A DNA stretch of 64,000 nucleotides from Mycobacterium sp. 852002-51961_SCH5331710 (GTDB taxonomy: Bacteria > Actinomycetota > Actinomycetes > Mycobacteriales > Mycobacteriaceae): positions 124,001-188,000 of the forward strand of contig NZ_LZSQ01000113.1 in assembly GCF_001665535.1 (NCBI RefSeq). The letters are read 5' to 3'. Below, one piece after another: positions 17,152-25,491 of this stretch (positions within the stretch are counted from its first letter, which is position 1; the number at the start of each line of letters is the position of its first letter). The notes below the pieces were generated by a model, which was not told the origin of the DNA, made no database searches, and saw only the letters and a list, made by a program, of their open reading frames with translations. The position numbers and the translations under genes are program-made.

Positions 17152-18815
17152 AAGTCATGGCGCAGATGGCGATGGTGATGAACCTCGACAAGTGCATCGG
17201 CTGCCATACCTGCTCGGTGACCTGCAAGCAGGCCTGGACCAACCGGCCCGGCACCGAGTACGTCTGGTTCAATAACGTCGAAACCCGTCCCGGCCAAGGC
17301 TATCCGCGAACCTACGAAGACCAGGAGCGGTGGCGCGGCGGATGGATACGCGACCGGAGGGGTCGGCTTAAGCTGCGCGACGGCGGCCGGCTGAGCAAGC
17401 TGCTGCGGATCTTCGCCAACCCCAAGATGCCCAGCATCGCCGACTACTACGAGCCGTGGACCTACGACTACGAGAACCTGACCAACGCGCCGTTGGGTGA
17501 GCACATGCCGGTGGCGCCGCCGCGGAGCCTGATCAGCGGCGATCCGATGAAGGTTCAGTGGTCGGCGAACTGGGACGACAACCTCGGCGGGTCACCGGAG
17601 ATCGTGTCCGGGGATCCCGTGCTGCGCAGGGTGAACGAGCAGGTCCGTCTCGAACTCGAGCAGACGTTCATGTTCTACCTTCCGCGGATCTGCGAGCATT
17701 GCCTGAACCCGTCGTGTGTCGCGTCGTGCCCGTCGGGGGCGATGTACAAGCGCTCCGAGGACGGCATCGTGCTCGTCGATCAGGACCGCTGCCGGGGCTG
17801 GCGGATGTGTGTCTCGGGATGTCCCTACAAGAAGGTGTATTTCAACCACAAGACCGGCAAGGCCGAGAAGTGCACATTCTGCTACCCCCGCGTCGAGGTC
17901 GGGCTGCCGACGGTGTGCTCGGAGACCTGCGTCGGCCGGCTGCGGTATCTCGGCCTGGTGTTCTACGACGTCGACCGCGTGCTCGAAGCGGCGGCGACGG
18001 AGAACGAGACCGACCTGTACGAGGCTCAGAAGTCGATCATCCTGAACCCGCACGACCCCGAGGTCATCGCCGGGGCCCGCGCGGAGGGCATCTCGGAGGA
18101 GTGGATCGAGGCGGCCCAGCGTTCACCGGTGTACGCATTGATCCACCGCTATCAGGTCGCGCTCCCCCTGCATCCCGAATACCGGACGATGCCGATGGTC
18201 TGGTACATCCCGCCGCTTTCGCCGGTGGTCGACGCGGTAGCGCGCGACGGTCACGACGGTGAGGAGATCGGCAACCTGTTCGGGGCGCTCGAGGCGCTGC
18301 GCATTCCGCTCGAGTACCTGGCCGGGCTCTTCACCGCCGGCGACACCGCGGTGGTGGAGGGCGTACTGCGGCGGTTGGCCGCGATGCGCTCGTACATGCG
18401 CGACATCAACCTCGGGCGCGAGACCCAGCCGCACATCCCACAAGCGGTCGGCATGACCGAGGAGCAGATCTACGAGATGTACCGCCTGCTTGCACTCGCG
18501 AAATACGAAGAGCGCTACGTCATTCCGACGGCATACGTCGCCGACGCCCATGCGCTGGAGGCGCAATCGCTCGAGGAGCCGGGCTGCTCGCTGTCGTTCG
18601 AGGGCGGCCCCGGAATGTACGAGTCGGGGCCGTTCGGCGAGGCCAGCGGCGCTCCGGTGCCCGTCGCGGTGGAGAGCTTCCATGCGCTGCACAACCGGCA
18701 GACCAGCGAGGGCATCGCGGTGACCGAGTCCCGCCCGTCACGGGTCAACCTGCTCAACTGGGACGGTCGCGGCGAACCCAGCGGGATCTTCCCGGAACGG
18801 AGCGCGGATCGATGA
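17148..18815 (+). CDS. narH: Respiratory nitrate reductase beta subunit
   Basis: 555 residues from GTG 17148, overlapping the narG stop (GTGA). Four Cys clusters for the NarH Fe-S centres are visible: CIGCHTCSVTCK near the N-terminus, CEHCLNPSCVASCPSGA, CRGWRMCVSGCPYKK (the Trp marks the [3Fe-4S] site) and CTFCYPRVEVGLPTVCSETC. It passes electrons from NarI haem to NarG. The frame is open upstream to 16728, but that lies within narG. The C-terminus ends with an RVNLLNWDGRGEPSGIFPE-type tail. It is followed by narJ with an ATGA overlap. Confidence 0.97.
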   Translation: MKVMAQMAMVMNLDKCIGCHTCSVTCKQAWTNRPGTEYVWFNNVETRPGQGYPRTYEDQERWRGGWIRDRRGRLKLRDGGRLSKLLRIFANPKMPSIADYYEPWTYDYENLTNAPLGEHMPVAPPRSLISGDPMKVQWSANWDDNLGGSPEIVSGDPVLRRVNEQVRLELEQTFMFYLPRICEHCLNPSCVASCPSGAMYKRSEDGIVLVDQDRCRGWRMCVSGCPYKKVYFNHKTGKAEKCTFCYPRVEVGLPTVCSETCVGRLRYLGLVFYDVDRVLEAAATENETDLYEAQKSIILNPHDPEVIAGARAEGISEEWIEAAQRSPVYALIHRYQVALPLHPEYRTMPMVWYIPPLSPVVDAVARDGHDGEEIGNLFGALEALRIPLEYLAGLFTAGDTAVVEGVLRRLAAMRSYMRDINLGRETQPHIPQAVGMTEEQIYEMYRLLALAKYEERYVIPTAYVADAHALEAQSLEEPGCSLSFEGGPGMYESGPFGEASGAPVPVAVESFHALHNRQTSEGIAVTESRPSRVNLLNWDGRGEPSGIFPERSADR

Positions 18816-19465
18816 AGCTCCTTCGCAGCAAGCGGGACCCGACCCTCGAGCATCGACTCGTATGGCAGGCGGCCGCACTGCTGCTCGCGTATCCGGACGA
18901 CCGACAGGGCGAACGGTTGACCACCGTCGAGGAGATGCTGACCCACCTTCGCGACGAGACCGCAAACCTGCTCGGCGCCACCGTCACCGCGCTCCGCGCA
19001 ACGGGTCCGATGCAGGCGCAGATCGACTACGTCGACACCTTCGACATGCGGCGCCGCACCACGATGTACCTCACGTACTGGACCGCCGGGGACACGCGAA
19101 ACCGCGGCAACCACATGCTGGCGTTCGCAAACACCTACCGCGAAGCCGGCGTGCGCCCACCGAAACACGAGGCGCCCGACTACCTGCCGGTGGTGCTCGA
19201 GTTCGCCGCGACCGTCGACGCCGAGGCGGGGCGGCGTCTGCTCGCCGAACACCGGGCGCCGATCGACCTGCTGCGCGCGGCTTTGGACGAGTCGGCATCG
19301 CCGTACGCACCTGCCGTGGCCGCGGTCTGCCAGACCCTTCCGCCCCGCACCGAGCAGGACGCGCAACGGGCCCAGCGGCTGGCGGCCGCCGGACCGCCAA
19401 CCGAAACCGTTGGCTTGCAACCGTTCACGCTGACCGTACCGCCGCGACGCGCGCAAGGAGTATGA
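18812..19465 (+). CDS. narJ: Nitrate reductase assembly chaperone (delta subunit)
   Basis: 217 residues. It carries the TorD/NarJ-family pattern: an N-terminal QAAALLLAYPDD helix, the YVDTFDMRRRTTMYLTYWTAGDTRNRG segment (in parts: YVDTFDMRRR, YLTYWTAGD) and PDYLPVVLEFAA, the usual NarJ signature. It binds the NarG N-terminus and guides cofactor insertion, and is not part of the final enzyme. The start overlaps narH (ATGA), and it ends one base before narI. Confidence 0.95.
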   Translation: MKLLRSKRDPTLEHRLVWQAAALLLAYPDDRQGERLTTVEEMLTHLRDETANLLGATVTALRATGPMQAQIDYVDTFDMRRRTTMYLTYWTAGDTRNRGNHMLAFANTYREAGVRPPKHEAPDYLPVVLEFAATVDAEAGRRLLAEHRAPIDLLRAALDESASPYAPAVAAVCQTLPPRTEQDAQRAQRLAAAGPPTETVGLQPFTLTVPPRRAQGV

Positions 19466-19466
19466 C

Positions 19467-20198
19467 ATGTCGGGCTGGGAGATCTTCTGGGACGTGATCC
19501 CCTACGTGACGCTGGCCGTTGTCGCGGTCGGGATCTGGTGGCGGTACCGCTACGACAAGTTCGGGTGGACCACGCGGTCGTCGCAGCTGTACGAATCGCG
19601 TCTGTTGCGCATCGGCAGCCCGATGTTCCACTTCGGCATCCTGGTGGTGATCGTGGGGCACATCATCGGGTTGGTCATCCCCGAATCATGGACCGATGCA
19701 ATGGGACTCAGCGACCACGCCTATCACGTGCAGGCGCTGATCCTCGGGGGGATCGCCGGTGTCACCACGCTGTGCGGCATCGCGTTGTTGGTCTTCCGCC
19801 GTCGCACCACGGGCCCGGTCTTCCTCGCCACCACCGCCAATGACAAGGTGATGTACCTGGTGCTGGTGCTCGCCATCGTGGCCGGACTCTCGTGCACGCT
19901 GATCGGTGCGACGCCCGTTGGCGCCGAGCACGACTACCGCCTGACGGTGGCGCCCTGGTTCCGGTCCATCTGGGTCCTGCAGCCGCGCGGCGACCTGATG
20001 GCACAGGCGCCGTTGTGGTTTCACATCCACGTGATGATCGCGTTGGTGCTGTTCTGCCTGTGGCCGTTCACCCGGCTGGTGCACGTCTTCAGCGCACCCA
20101 TCGGCTATCTGTTCCGGCCCTACATCGTCTATCGCAGCCGAGACGTCGTCGACCAGGGCGAGCTGGTCGGTTCACGCCCGCACCGCCGCGGCTGGTGA
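19467..20198 (+). CDS. narI: Nitrate reductase gamma subunit (cytochrome b)
   Basis: 243 residues with five membrane helices. Haem-b ligand His residues sit in the helices with FHFGILVVIVGHIIG and WFHIHVMIALVLF...TRLVHVFSAP. It oxidises menaquinol and hands electrons to NarH, anchoring the NarGHI complex in the membrane. Last gene of the narKGHJI operon; it ends nine bases before the convergent regulator gene. The ATG at 19467 follows a GCAAGGAG ribosome site located in the narJ end. Confidence 0.95.
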   Translation: MSGWEIFWDVIPYVTLAVVAVGIWWRYRYDKFGWTTRSSQLYESRLLRIGSPMFHFGILVVIVGHIIGLVIPESWTDAMGLSDHAYHVQALILGGIAGVTTLCGIALLVFRRRTTGPVFLATTANDKVMYLVLVLAIVAGLSCTLIGATPVGAEHDYRLTVAPWFRSIWVLQPRGDLMAQAPLWFHIHVMIALVLFCLWPFTRLVHVFSAPIGYLFRPYIVYRSRDVVDQGELVGSRPHRRGW

Positions 20199-20206
20199 TC
20201 AGCGGG

Positions 20207-20875
20207 TCAACACGAGGCGCTGTGCACCAGGACGCAACACCGGCCTTGGCTCGGGCTCAGCTCCGCGCGCGCGCCGGGCATCGCACTGCCGTCGAGCACG
20301 CCCTCGACCAGCTGAAGGTTCAGTCCGCAGACAACCTCCAGATGGTCCTTCGCCACCGAGTGAAACGGGCAGTTGCGCAGCGTGACACAGCCTTCGGCGT
20401 CCGCTTGGGGTAGATATCCGCAGTCGCGCAGCGCCGTCACGACATCACCGCCGGCGTCGACCGCGGCCTGGCGCCCCGTCTCTCGGGCGGCAGTGTTCAG
20501 TGCCGACCGCACCGTCCCCGCGGCGTCCTGTTCGATCGAGGTGACCAGCAGCCGGGCGAGCAGAAGGTAGTCGCGCGGCGGCACGCTGACGACGATCTCC
20601 TCCGCGCTTCGGGTGTAGAGCTTGGCCGGACGTCCAGCGCCGGGCCCGCCGCGACCGGCGGGGCGCTGATAGCTGACGGCCAACAGCCCCGCCTCGGCGA
20701 GTTTGTCGAGGTGATACGCGGCGAGGGTGCGGCCGATGCCCGCGGCCGCGGCGGCCGCTTCACGCGAGACCGGCTCGTCCCGCTCGACGACGAACTCGTG
20801 CAGTCGACGGCGGATCGGATCATCCAAGCTGGTCAGGGCCGTCAACGACGAGGGATCGGCGAACTGCGAAGCCAC
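20207..20875 (-). CDS. Winged-helix regulator with Cys-rich C-terminal sensor domain
   Basis: 222 residues. The N-terminus is an ArsR/SufR-like winged helix (IRRRLHEFVVERDEPVSREAAA, then GIGRTLAAYHLDKLAEAGLL). The C-terminus has clustered Cys: CGYLP, GCVTLRNCPFHSVAKDH, VVCGLNLQ, GRCCVLV and a terminal C. The pattern recalls SufR-like Fe-S or metal/redox sensors; it also resembles M. tuberculosis Rv2621c as I remember it. It is divergent from the DoxX-like gene at 20967 and probably controls it through the palindromic region between them. It is convergent with narI. The effector (Fe-S, NO, metal) is not determined. Confidence 0.75.
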   Translation of the reverse strand: MASQFADPSSLTALTSLDDPIRRRLHEFVVERDEPVSREAAAAAAGIGRTLAAYHLDKLAEAGLLAVSYQRPAGRGGPGAGRPAKLYTRSAEEIVVSVPPRDYLLLARLLVTSIEQDAAGTVRSALNTAARETGRQAAVDAGGDVVTALRDCGYLPQADAEGCVTLRNCPFHSVAKDHLEVVCGLNLQLVEGVLDGSAMPGARAELSPSQGRCCVLVHSASC

Positions 20876-20889
20876 CGCGCAATTCTATC

Positions 20890-20958
20890 ACTAAAGACTC
20901 TTGACAAAATGGGCGGGCGGGTGTGGTCTAAAAGACATAGAAGTTGATTCTAGAAGGG
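20890..20958. promoter_or_regulatory. Divergent promoter/operator region of the wHTH regulator and DoxX-like gene
   Basis: An AT-rich stretch in a GC-rich window. It has a consensus -35 TTGACA at 20901-20906, a short palindrome GTCTAAAAGAC (20926-20936, arms GTCT/AGAC) with a similar ACTAAAGACTC at 20890-20900, and TTCTAGAA (20948-20955). The repeats are candidate operators for the Cys-rich regulator. Binding is inferred. Confidence 0.4.
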
Positions 20959-20966
20959 ACGGCGTC

Positions 20967-21419
20967 ATGACCACTTCGAACACCCCCGTACACGACCACT
21001 CGACGAGCCCGCTGCTGCGCGCTCGCACCGATCCCGTCTACGGCGCTTACCTGATCCTGCGGATCGGATTCACGGTGCTGCCGATCGTGATGGGTCTGGA
21101 CAAGTTCACCAATGTGCTGACCGACTGGGAGGGCTACCTCGCGCCGTGGATCGTCGACCTCAGCCCGTTCACCGCGCACCAGACGATGTTGATCGTCGGC
21201 GTGATCGAGATCGTGGCCGGCATCGCGGTCGCGCTCAAACCGCGATACGCCGCGTATGTCGTCGCCCTCTGGCTCGCGGGCATCATCGTCAACCTGCTGA
21301 CCTATTCCGGGTTCTACGACATCGCCCTGCGCGATTTCGGTCTGCTGTTGGGCGCGTTGACGCTGGGCCGGCTGGCCGCGGTGTACGACGCACCGTTGCA
21401 CCCCCGCGCCTCACGATGA
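20967..21419 (+). CDS. Small four-helix membrane protein, DoxX-like
   Basis: 150 residues from ATG 20967, which has an AGAAGGGAC ribosome site. A polar N-terminus is followed by four hydrophobic segments (VYGAYLILRIGFTVLPIVMGLDK, QTMLIVGVIEIVAGIAVAL, YVVALWLAGIIVNLL and FGLLLGALTLGRL, quoted in part). The GLDKF motif after the first helix is typical of DoxX/DUF-type membrane proteins. It is probably regulated by the divergent Cys-rich wHTH protein. It resembles the small membrane protein adjacent to Rv2621c in M. tuberculosis (Rv2620c), from memory. Function is unknown; a redox role in the membrane is only a family guess. Confidence 0.7.
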   Translation: MTTSNTPVHDHSTSPLLRARTDPVYGAYLILRIGFTVLPIVMGLDKFTNVLTDWEGYLAPWIVDLSPFTAHQTMLIVGVIEIVAGIAVALKPRYAAYVVALWLAGIIVNLLTYSGFYDIALRDFGLLLGALTLGRLAAVYDAPLHPRASR

Positions 21420-21420
21420 G

Positions 21421-23835
21421 CTAGGCGCCGACCGCCGCCGAAGAGAAGAACGCCCGATCGTCGCGGCGGAAGGTGCGCGTCTCGCCGGTGACGGAGATCG
21501 TGGCACGGGCTCGGATGTCCGCCGAGCTCGTGCCCACGCTCAACTCCACCGGACCCGGCTCCATGACCAGATCACCCGAGATACCCGTGTAGGCAAGAAC
21601 ACTCATCGGCAGCGCGAAGGTGATCGACATGGACGCACCCGGGTCCAGCTCGACGCGGGCAAACCCGACGAGCTGCTGCGCGGCCAGCGTGACGCCGATG
21701 GCGGTGTCGGCGGCGTACAACTGCACGACCTCGGACCCGTGGCGTTTTCCGGAATTGGTGACGACGACGGACGCCGTCACCGTGCCGCCCGCGTCGACCG
21801 TGTCGCTCGCGAGCTCCAGCGGGCCATACGCGAACGTGGTGTAGCTCAGGCCGTGACCGAAGGCGAACAGCGGCGTGGCCGCCATGTCGAGATAGCCGCT
21901 GTGCGGGTCGGCGTCGGTGCGCCGGTAACCACTGCCGGTCTTCTGGCCGTGATGAATCGGCACCTGCCCGACATGCCGCGGCATCGTGAGTGGAAGCCTC
22001 CCAGCGGGATTCGTGATGCCGAAGATCGCGTCAACGACGGCGGTCGCCTGATACGGGCCGGCGTAATAGGCGGTCAGCACCGCGGGCAACTGGTCGATGA
22101 CGCCGCCGAGCGCGTACGGCCTACCCATCGAGAGGACCGTGACGGTCGGCTTGCCCACCGCACTCACCGCCTCGATCAACTCCACTTGCTGAGCGGGCAG
22201 TGCGATGTCGGCGGTGTCTGACCCCTCCCCCTCGGTACGCGCCCCCGACCACGACGACCGTCCTCCGGCCGCCAGGATCACGGCGTCGGCGTCCCGGGCC
22301 GCCGCGACGGCGGCGGCAATGTCGACCGGTTCGGCCGGCGTCACACCCGTGCCGGCGACGGCGTCCATCTCCGCACCGGGCAACAGCCGCCGAACGGCGT
22401 CTGTCAGCGACACAGCCGCGTAGTTGGACTCGATGTAGGCGCGCCGGTCGGTCGCGAACACCGGTCCGAGCTCGCCCGCGATCGCCATGAGCGCTTCCTG
22501 GGGCACCTCGCCCCCGAGTTCGATTCCCGCCATGGCCATTTCGCCACCGGTGGCCCGAGCTTCGAACATCTTAATCGCATCGGCGAAAGAATAGGTCGAG
22601 AACCCCGCTGCCACGTCGTCGGCGTGCGGACCGATGACCGCGATCCGCCGGAGGTCTCGGCGCAGCGGCAGGAGGTCGCCGTCGTTCTTGAGAAGCGTCA
22701 CCGCACGCGCGGCCATGCGCGCCGACAGATCGGCACCCTCGCCCGCGACCGCTTCGATGACGATCGCATCCTCGGGAACATAGGGGTCGTCGAAGAGGCC
22801 GAGCGCGAACTTCTGGCACAGCACCCGTTGCACCGACCGGTCCAGCACCGGCTCGGAGATCCTGCCTTTGCGCACGGCGGCGGCCAACACCTCGCCGTAG
22901 CCGAAGACTTCCGGCAGCTCGACATCCATGCCGGCCATGAGCGCCAGAACACCGGCGTCCTCGGGGGTTTCGGCCACCCGCTGCCGCGTCTGCAGGAATT
23001 GAATCGCCACATAGTCGGATACGGTCGTCCCGGTGAAGCCCAGTTGGTCGCGGAGCAAGGTCGTCAACACAGTGTGCGATCCGGAGACCGGGACGCCGTC
23101 GAGTTCGCTGTAGCTGGGCATCACACTCGCCAGTCCCGCCAACCGGATCGCGGCCTCGAACGGCCGCGCGAGGACGTCGCGGAGTTCGCGGGGCCCGACC
23201 GCGGTCGCCGCCATGTTCTGACCGCCCTCGGTCACCGCGTAGCCGATGAAGTGCTTACCGGTGGCCGACACGCCCTGCGCCAGATCGTCGGACTGCAGGC
23301 CGCGCGTGTACGCGACGCTCATCGCGCTGGTGAGATAGGCGTCCTCACCGAATGTCTCGCCGATCCTGCCCCAACGGGCGTCGCGGGCGATGTCCATCAC
23401 CGGACCCAGCGCCTGGCGCAGCCCAACCGCCCGCAATTGGCGGCGAACGAGGTCTGTCATCTCCTCGACCGCCGCGGTGTCCCACGTTGCGGCCATCGCG
23501 ATCGGGGTCGGGAACGCCGTGAAGCCCGGCGCGACCACACCGCTCATCGCTTCGTTGTGGAAGATCGCGGGTATCTTGAGCCGGGTCTCGGTCATCAGGT
23601 GGCGCTGAATCGCGTTGACCGCCTTCGCCAGAGCGACGGGAGCCTTGTGGCCGATCATCCCGAGAGCGCAGACGTGTCCGATCCCGCTCCCGAGGAGCGC
23701 ATCGAGCTTGCCCGGGTTGGTGCCCTCGGGCGTGAAGAGCGCCAGCGGGAACACCGAAGACAACTGCATCGCCTTCTCGTCGACGGTCATCTGGCACAAC
23801 AGGTCTTGGGCACGAATCATCGGATCTGCCGTCAC
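21421..23835 (-). CDS. Glycoside hydrolase family 3 (beta-glucosidase/beta-xylosidase-like)
   Basis: 804 residues with the standard GH3 layout. There is an N-terminal TIM barrel (GPVMDIARDARWGRIGETFGEDAYL, in parts) with the nucleophile Asp in TGTTVSDYVAIQ, then the alpha/beta sandwich (IAVIGPHADDVAAGF), and a C-terminal fibronectin-III-like domain (FAFGHGLSYTTFAYG...). No signal peptide is apparent, so it is probably cytoplasmic. It hydrolyses beta-linked glucosides or xylosides; the specificity cannot be read. It starts nine bases after the end of the broken TMEM175-like gene, so the two share an operon. It is convergent with the DoxX-like gene, separated by one base. Confidence 0.9.
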   Translation of the reverse strand: MTADPMIRAQDLLCQMTVDEKAMQLSSVFPLALFTPEGTNPGKLDALLGSGIGHVCALGMIGHKAPVALAKAVNAIQRHLMTETRLKIPAIFHNEAMSGVVAPGFTAFPTPIAMAATWDTAAVEEMTDLVRRQLRAVGLRQALGPVMDIARDARWGRIGETFGEDAYLTSAMSVAYTRGLQSDDLAQGVSATGKHFIGYAVTEGGQNMAATAVGPRELRDVLARPFEAAIRLAGLASVMPSYSELDGVPVSGSHTVLTTLLRDQLGFTGTTVSDYVAIQFLQTRQRVAETPEDAGVLALMAGMDVELPEVFGYGEVLAAAVRKGRISEPVLDRSVQRVLCQKFALGLFDDPYVPEDAIVIEAVAGEGADLSARMAARAVTLLKNDGDLLPLRRDLRRIAVIGPHADDVAAGFSTYSFADAIKMFEARATGGEMAMAGIELGGEVPQEALMAIAGELGPVFATDRRAYIESNYAAVSLTDAVRRLLPGAEMDAVAGTGVTPAEPVDIAAAVAAARDADAVILAAGGRSSWSGARTEGEGSDTADIALPAQQVELIEAVSAVGKPTVTVLSMGRPYALGGVIDQLPAVLTAYYAGPYQATAVVDAIFGITNPAGRLPLTMPRHVGQVPIHHGQKTGSGYRRTDADPHSGYLDMAATPLFAFGHGLSYTTFAYGPLELASDTVDAGGTVTASVVVTNSGKRHGSEVVQLYAADTAIGVTLAAQQLVGFARVELDPGASMSITFALPMSVLAYTGISGDLVMEPGPVELSVGTSSADIRARATISVTGETRTFRRDDRAFFSSAAVGA

Positions 23836-23844
23836 AATGCTGAT

Positions 23845-24494
23845 TCACTCCTTGAACGGGGTCGCGCGCCTGGCTCCCCGCAGCGCGGCAAAGGGGACGA
23901 TGAAGTACACCGCGATCACCAGGTAGCCGAAGATCGCGACGATCGGGAAGAACAGCCCGGCCGCGATGAACACGGCGTATCCGGCCAGCCCTGGGGTGAG
24001 CCTCTTGGTGATGAGCCTGACATCCGAATCGGCCGCTGCGCTTCGAATCAAGCGCTGCCACACCGTATAACGCCATATGAGAGATACCACTGCCGACACC
24101 AGGAGCAGGTTGATGCCATAGATGGTGACCGCCACCCGTTGGGCATCGCTTTCGCCGATGTAGTCGCCCAACAGCCGCGTGGGAAACGGAAGGAACGAAA
24201 CAAGCATCAAGAGCAGCAAGTTCAGTCGGATGAGCGCGGGTGTGACCCGATCCAGGAATTCGGTGATCACGGTGTGTTCGAGCCACACCGCGCCGACCGT
24301 CGAGAAGCTCACCAGGTAGGTCAGATACGACGGCCATTGGCGGACCACGGCGCCCAGCAGGTCAGCTTCCGAGCCGTCGGGTACACCGATCTCGAGCACC
24401 AACAGTGTGATCGCGCGAACACGCCATCGCTGAACGCTTCCATTCGGGTCGTCCGGTATCCGGAGCGAGCACCGTAAGCCGGCTCAGCCGCCAC
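23845..24494 (-). pseudogene. TMEM175/DUF1211-family K+ channel-like gene, frameshifted
   Basis: Reading from GTG 24494 gives the diagnostic first helix RTTRMEAFSDGVFA, then the frame is lost at about 24411-24418. The rest continues in another frame from about 24411 to 23845 (ITLLVLEIGVPDGSE..., VGAVWLEHTVITEFLDR, LLLMLVSFLPFPTRLLG, GLFFPIVAIFGYLVI). The expected DNA for FAIAITLL would contain GCGATCGCGATCAC on the coding strand; the window has GCGCGATCAC, that is, four bases (ATCG) missing from a tandem GCGATC repeat. Family members form K+-selective pores with the FSDG filter motif. An intact C-terminal part could only be made by internal initiation (TTG at 24402). A sequencing error cannot be excluded. 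Confidence 0.75.
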
Positions 24495-24552
24495 AGTGCA
24501 TCAGTATCCCTCCACCAACGTGCCGATGAAGCGGTTCTGCCACGCCGCCGCA

Positions 24553-24618
24553 AGGACCTTGGTCCTCGATTCCGTGGGCCTTCGGCCCACGACGAGGGCG
24601 CACCGCGATTTCTACACT
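24553..24618 (+). promoter_or_regulatory. fdxA promoter: tandem DosR boxes and -10
   Basis: Two DosR-type sites: AGGACCTTGGTCCT (24553-24566, a perfect palindrome) and TGGGCCTTCGGCCC (24575-24588, inside a 7-bp-arm palindrome 24574-24590). Their centres are 22 bp apart and lie 65.5 and 43.5 bp before the fdxA ATG. TACACT at 24613-24618 ends six bases before the ATG, so the transcript is probably leaderless. fdxA is a DosR target in M. tuberculosis. Confidence 0.75.
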
Positions 24619-24624
24619 GCGGCC

Positions 24625-24963
24625 ATGACCTACGTGATCAGCAGTGCGTGTGTGGACGTGATGCACAAGTCGTGTGTGCCGGAGTGCCCGGTCGACTGCA
24701 TCTACGAAGGTGCGAGATCGCTGTACATCAATCCCGACGAATGCGTGGACTGCGGAGCGTGCAGGATCGCCTGCGAAGAGGACGCGATCTACTTCGAGAC
24801 CGACCTGCCCGACGACGAGCAACGCCACCTCGCCGACAACGCCGCGTTCTTCTCCGAGGTGCTGCCGGGCCGCGACGCTCCCCTCGGTACACCCGGCGGT
24901 GCCGCCAAGCTCGGCCGCATCGGCGCGGACACGCCTCTGGTCGCGGCGATGCCGCCGAAGTAG
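24625..24963 (+). CDS. fdxA: Seven-iron ferredoxin FdxA
   Basis: 112 residues. The Cys pattern of a [3Fe-4S][4Fe-4S] ferredoxin is present: CVDVMHKSCVPECPVDCIYEG and CVDCGACRIACEEDAI (quoted in two pieces). A low-complexity C-terminal tail follows. It is a soluble low-potential electron carrier; in M. tuberculosis the Rv2007c homologue is induced by hypoxia through DosR. The ATG at 24625 lies six bases after a -10 element and has no ribosome site, which supports leaderless translation. It is divergent from the broken TMEM175-like gene. Confidence 0.95.
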   Translation: MTYVISSACVDVMHKSCVPECPVDCIYEGARSLYINPDECVDCGACRIACEEDAIYFETDLPDDEQRHLADNAAFFSEVLPGRDAPLGTPGGAAKLGRIGADTPLVAAMPPK

Positions 24964-24976
24964 GGACCTAGGCCTC
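24963..24976 (+). promoter_or_regulatory. DosR-type box upstream of the first PNPOx gene
   Basis: GGGACCTAGGCCTC resembles the DosR consensus and overlaps the last base of the fdxA stop codon. A start site 42.5 bp downstream of its centre would be at 25012, just after a CACAGT hexamer (25000-25005), leaving a 27-base leader with the AAGGAGGT ribosome site. Confidence 0.45.
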
Positions 24977-25038
24977 TAGCTCAGACGGCCGGAATGGCGC
25001 ACAGTGGAGACCGACTTCGTGCAAGGAGGTTGACCGGG

Positions 25039-25491
25039 ATGCCCAGAGGACAGAGCCTAGAAGAGCTCAATCGCAGGCGTTGTCTCGATCTCCTGCAACG
25101 GGTACGGGTGGGCCGGCTGGTGTTCACAGACGAGGGAGTGCCCGCGGTGCATCCGGTGAACTTTCGGCTCTGGCGCGACGACGTCGTGGTCAGGGTCGCT
25201 GAGGGTCCGAAGTTGATCGCGGCCACGAGCAATCAGCTCGTCGCGTTCGAGGCCGACGAGTTGGATCCCGACCTGCGGACCGGATGGAGCGTGGTCGTCG
25301 TCGGACGTGCCGAGGAGCTCACCGATGTCCAAGATCTTGTCGAGGTCTCGGGCACGTTCGTGCAGCCGTGGGTCGAAGGGCGCCGAGACCACTTCGTTCG
25401 TATCCGCTCGGAGAAGATCACCGGTCGGCAGTTCCAGGAGCGGGGGGTTCCGCGGTACCACGCGGTCAGCCAGGATGGGGTCCCGAAGTAG
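25039..25491 (+). CDS. PNPOx-like split-barrel flavin-binding protein
   Basis: 150 residues from ATG 25039, chosen for the perfect AAGGAGGT ribosome site at 25023-25030. The split beta-barrel pattern is clear: CLDLLQRVRVGRLVF, AVHPVNFRLWRDDVVVRV, LIAATSNQLVAFEADELD and GWSVVVVGRAEEL. It matches the pyridoxamine-5'-phosphate-oxidase-like superfamily of FMN or F420 binders. Its last bases overlap the ATPase gene. A paralogue at 38287-38721 is also under a DosR-type promoter. The substrate is unknown. Confidence 0.85.
   Translation: MPRGQSLEELNRRRCLDLLQRVRVGRLVFTDEGVPAVHPVNFRLWRDDVVVRVAEGPKLIAATSNQLVAFEADELDPDLRTGWSVVVVGRAEELTDVQDLVEVSGTFVQPWVEGRRDHFVRIRSEKITGRQFQERGVPRYHAVSQDGVPK

Noticed and set aside
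22624..24477. Plus-strand open frame of about 617 codons over GH3 and TMEM175-like genes
   Set aside because: Shadow frame; the minus strand holds recognised protein sequence throughout.
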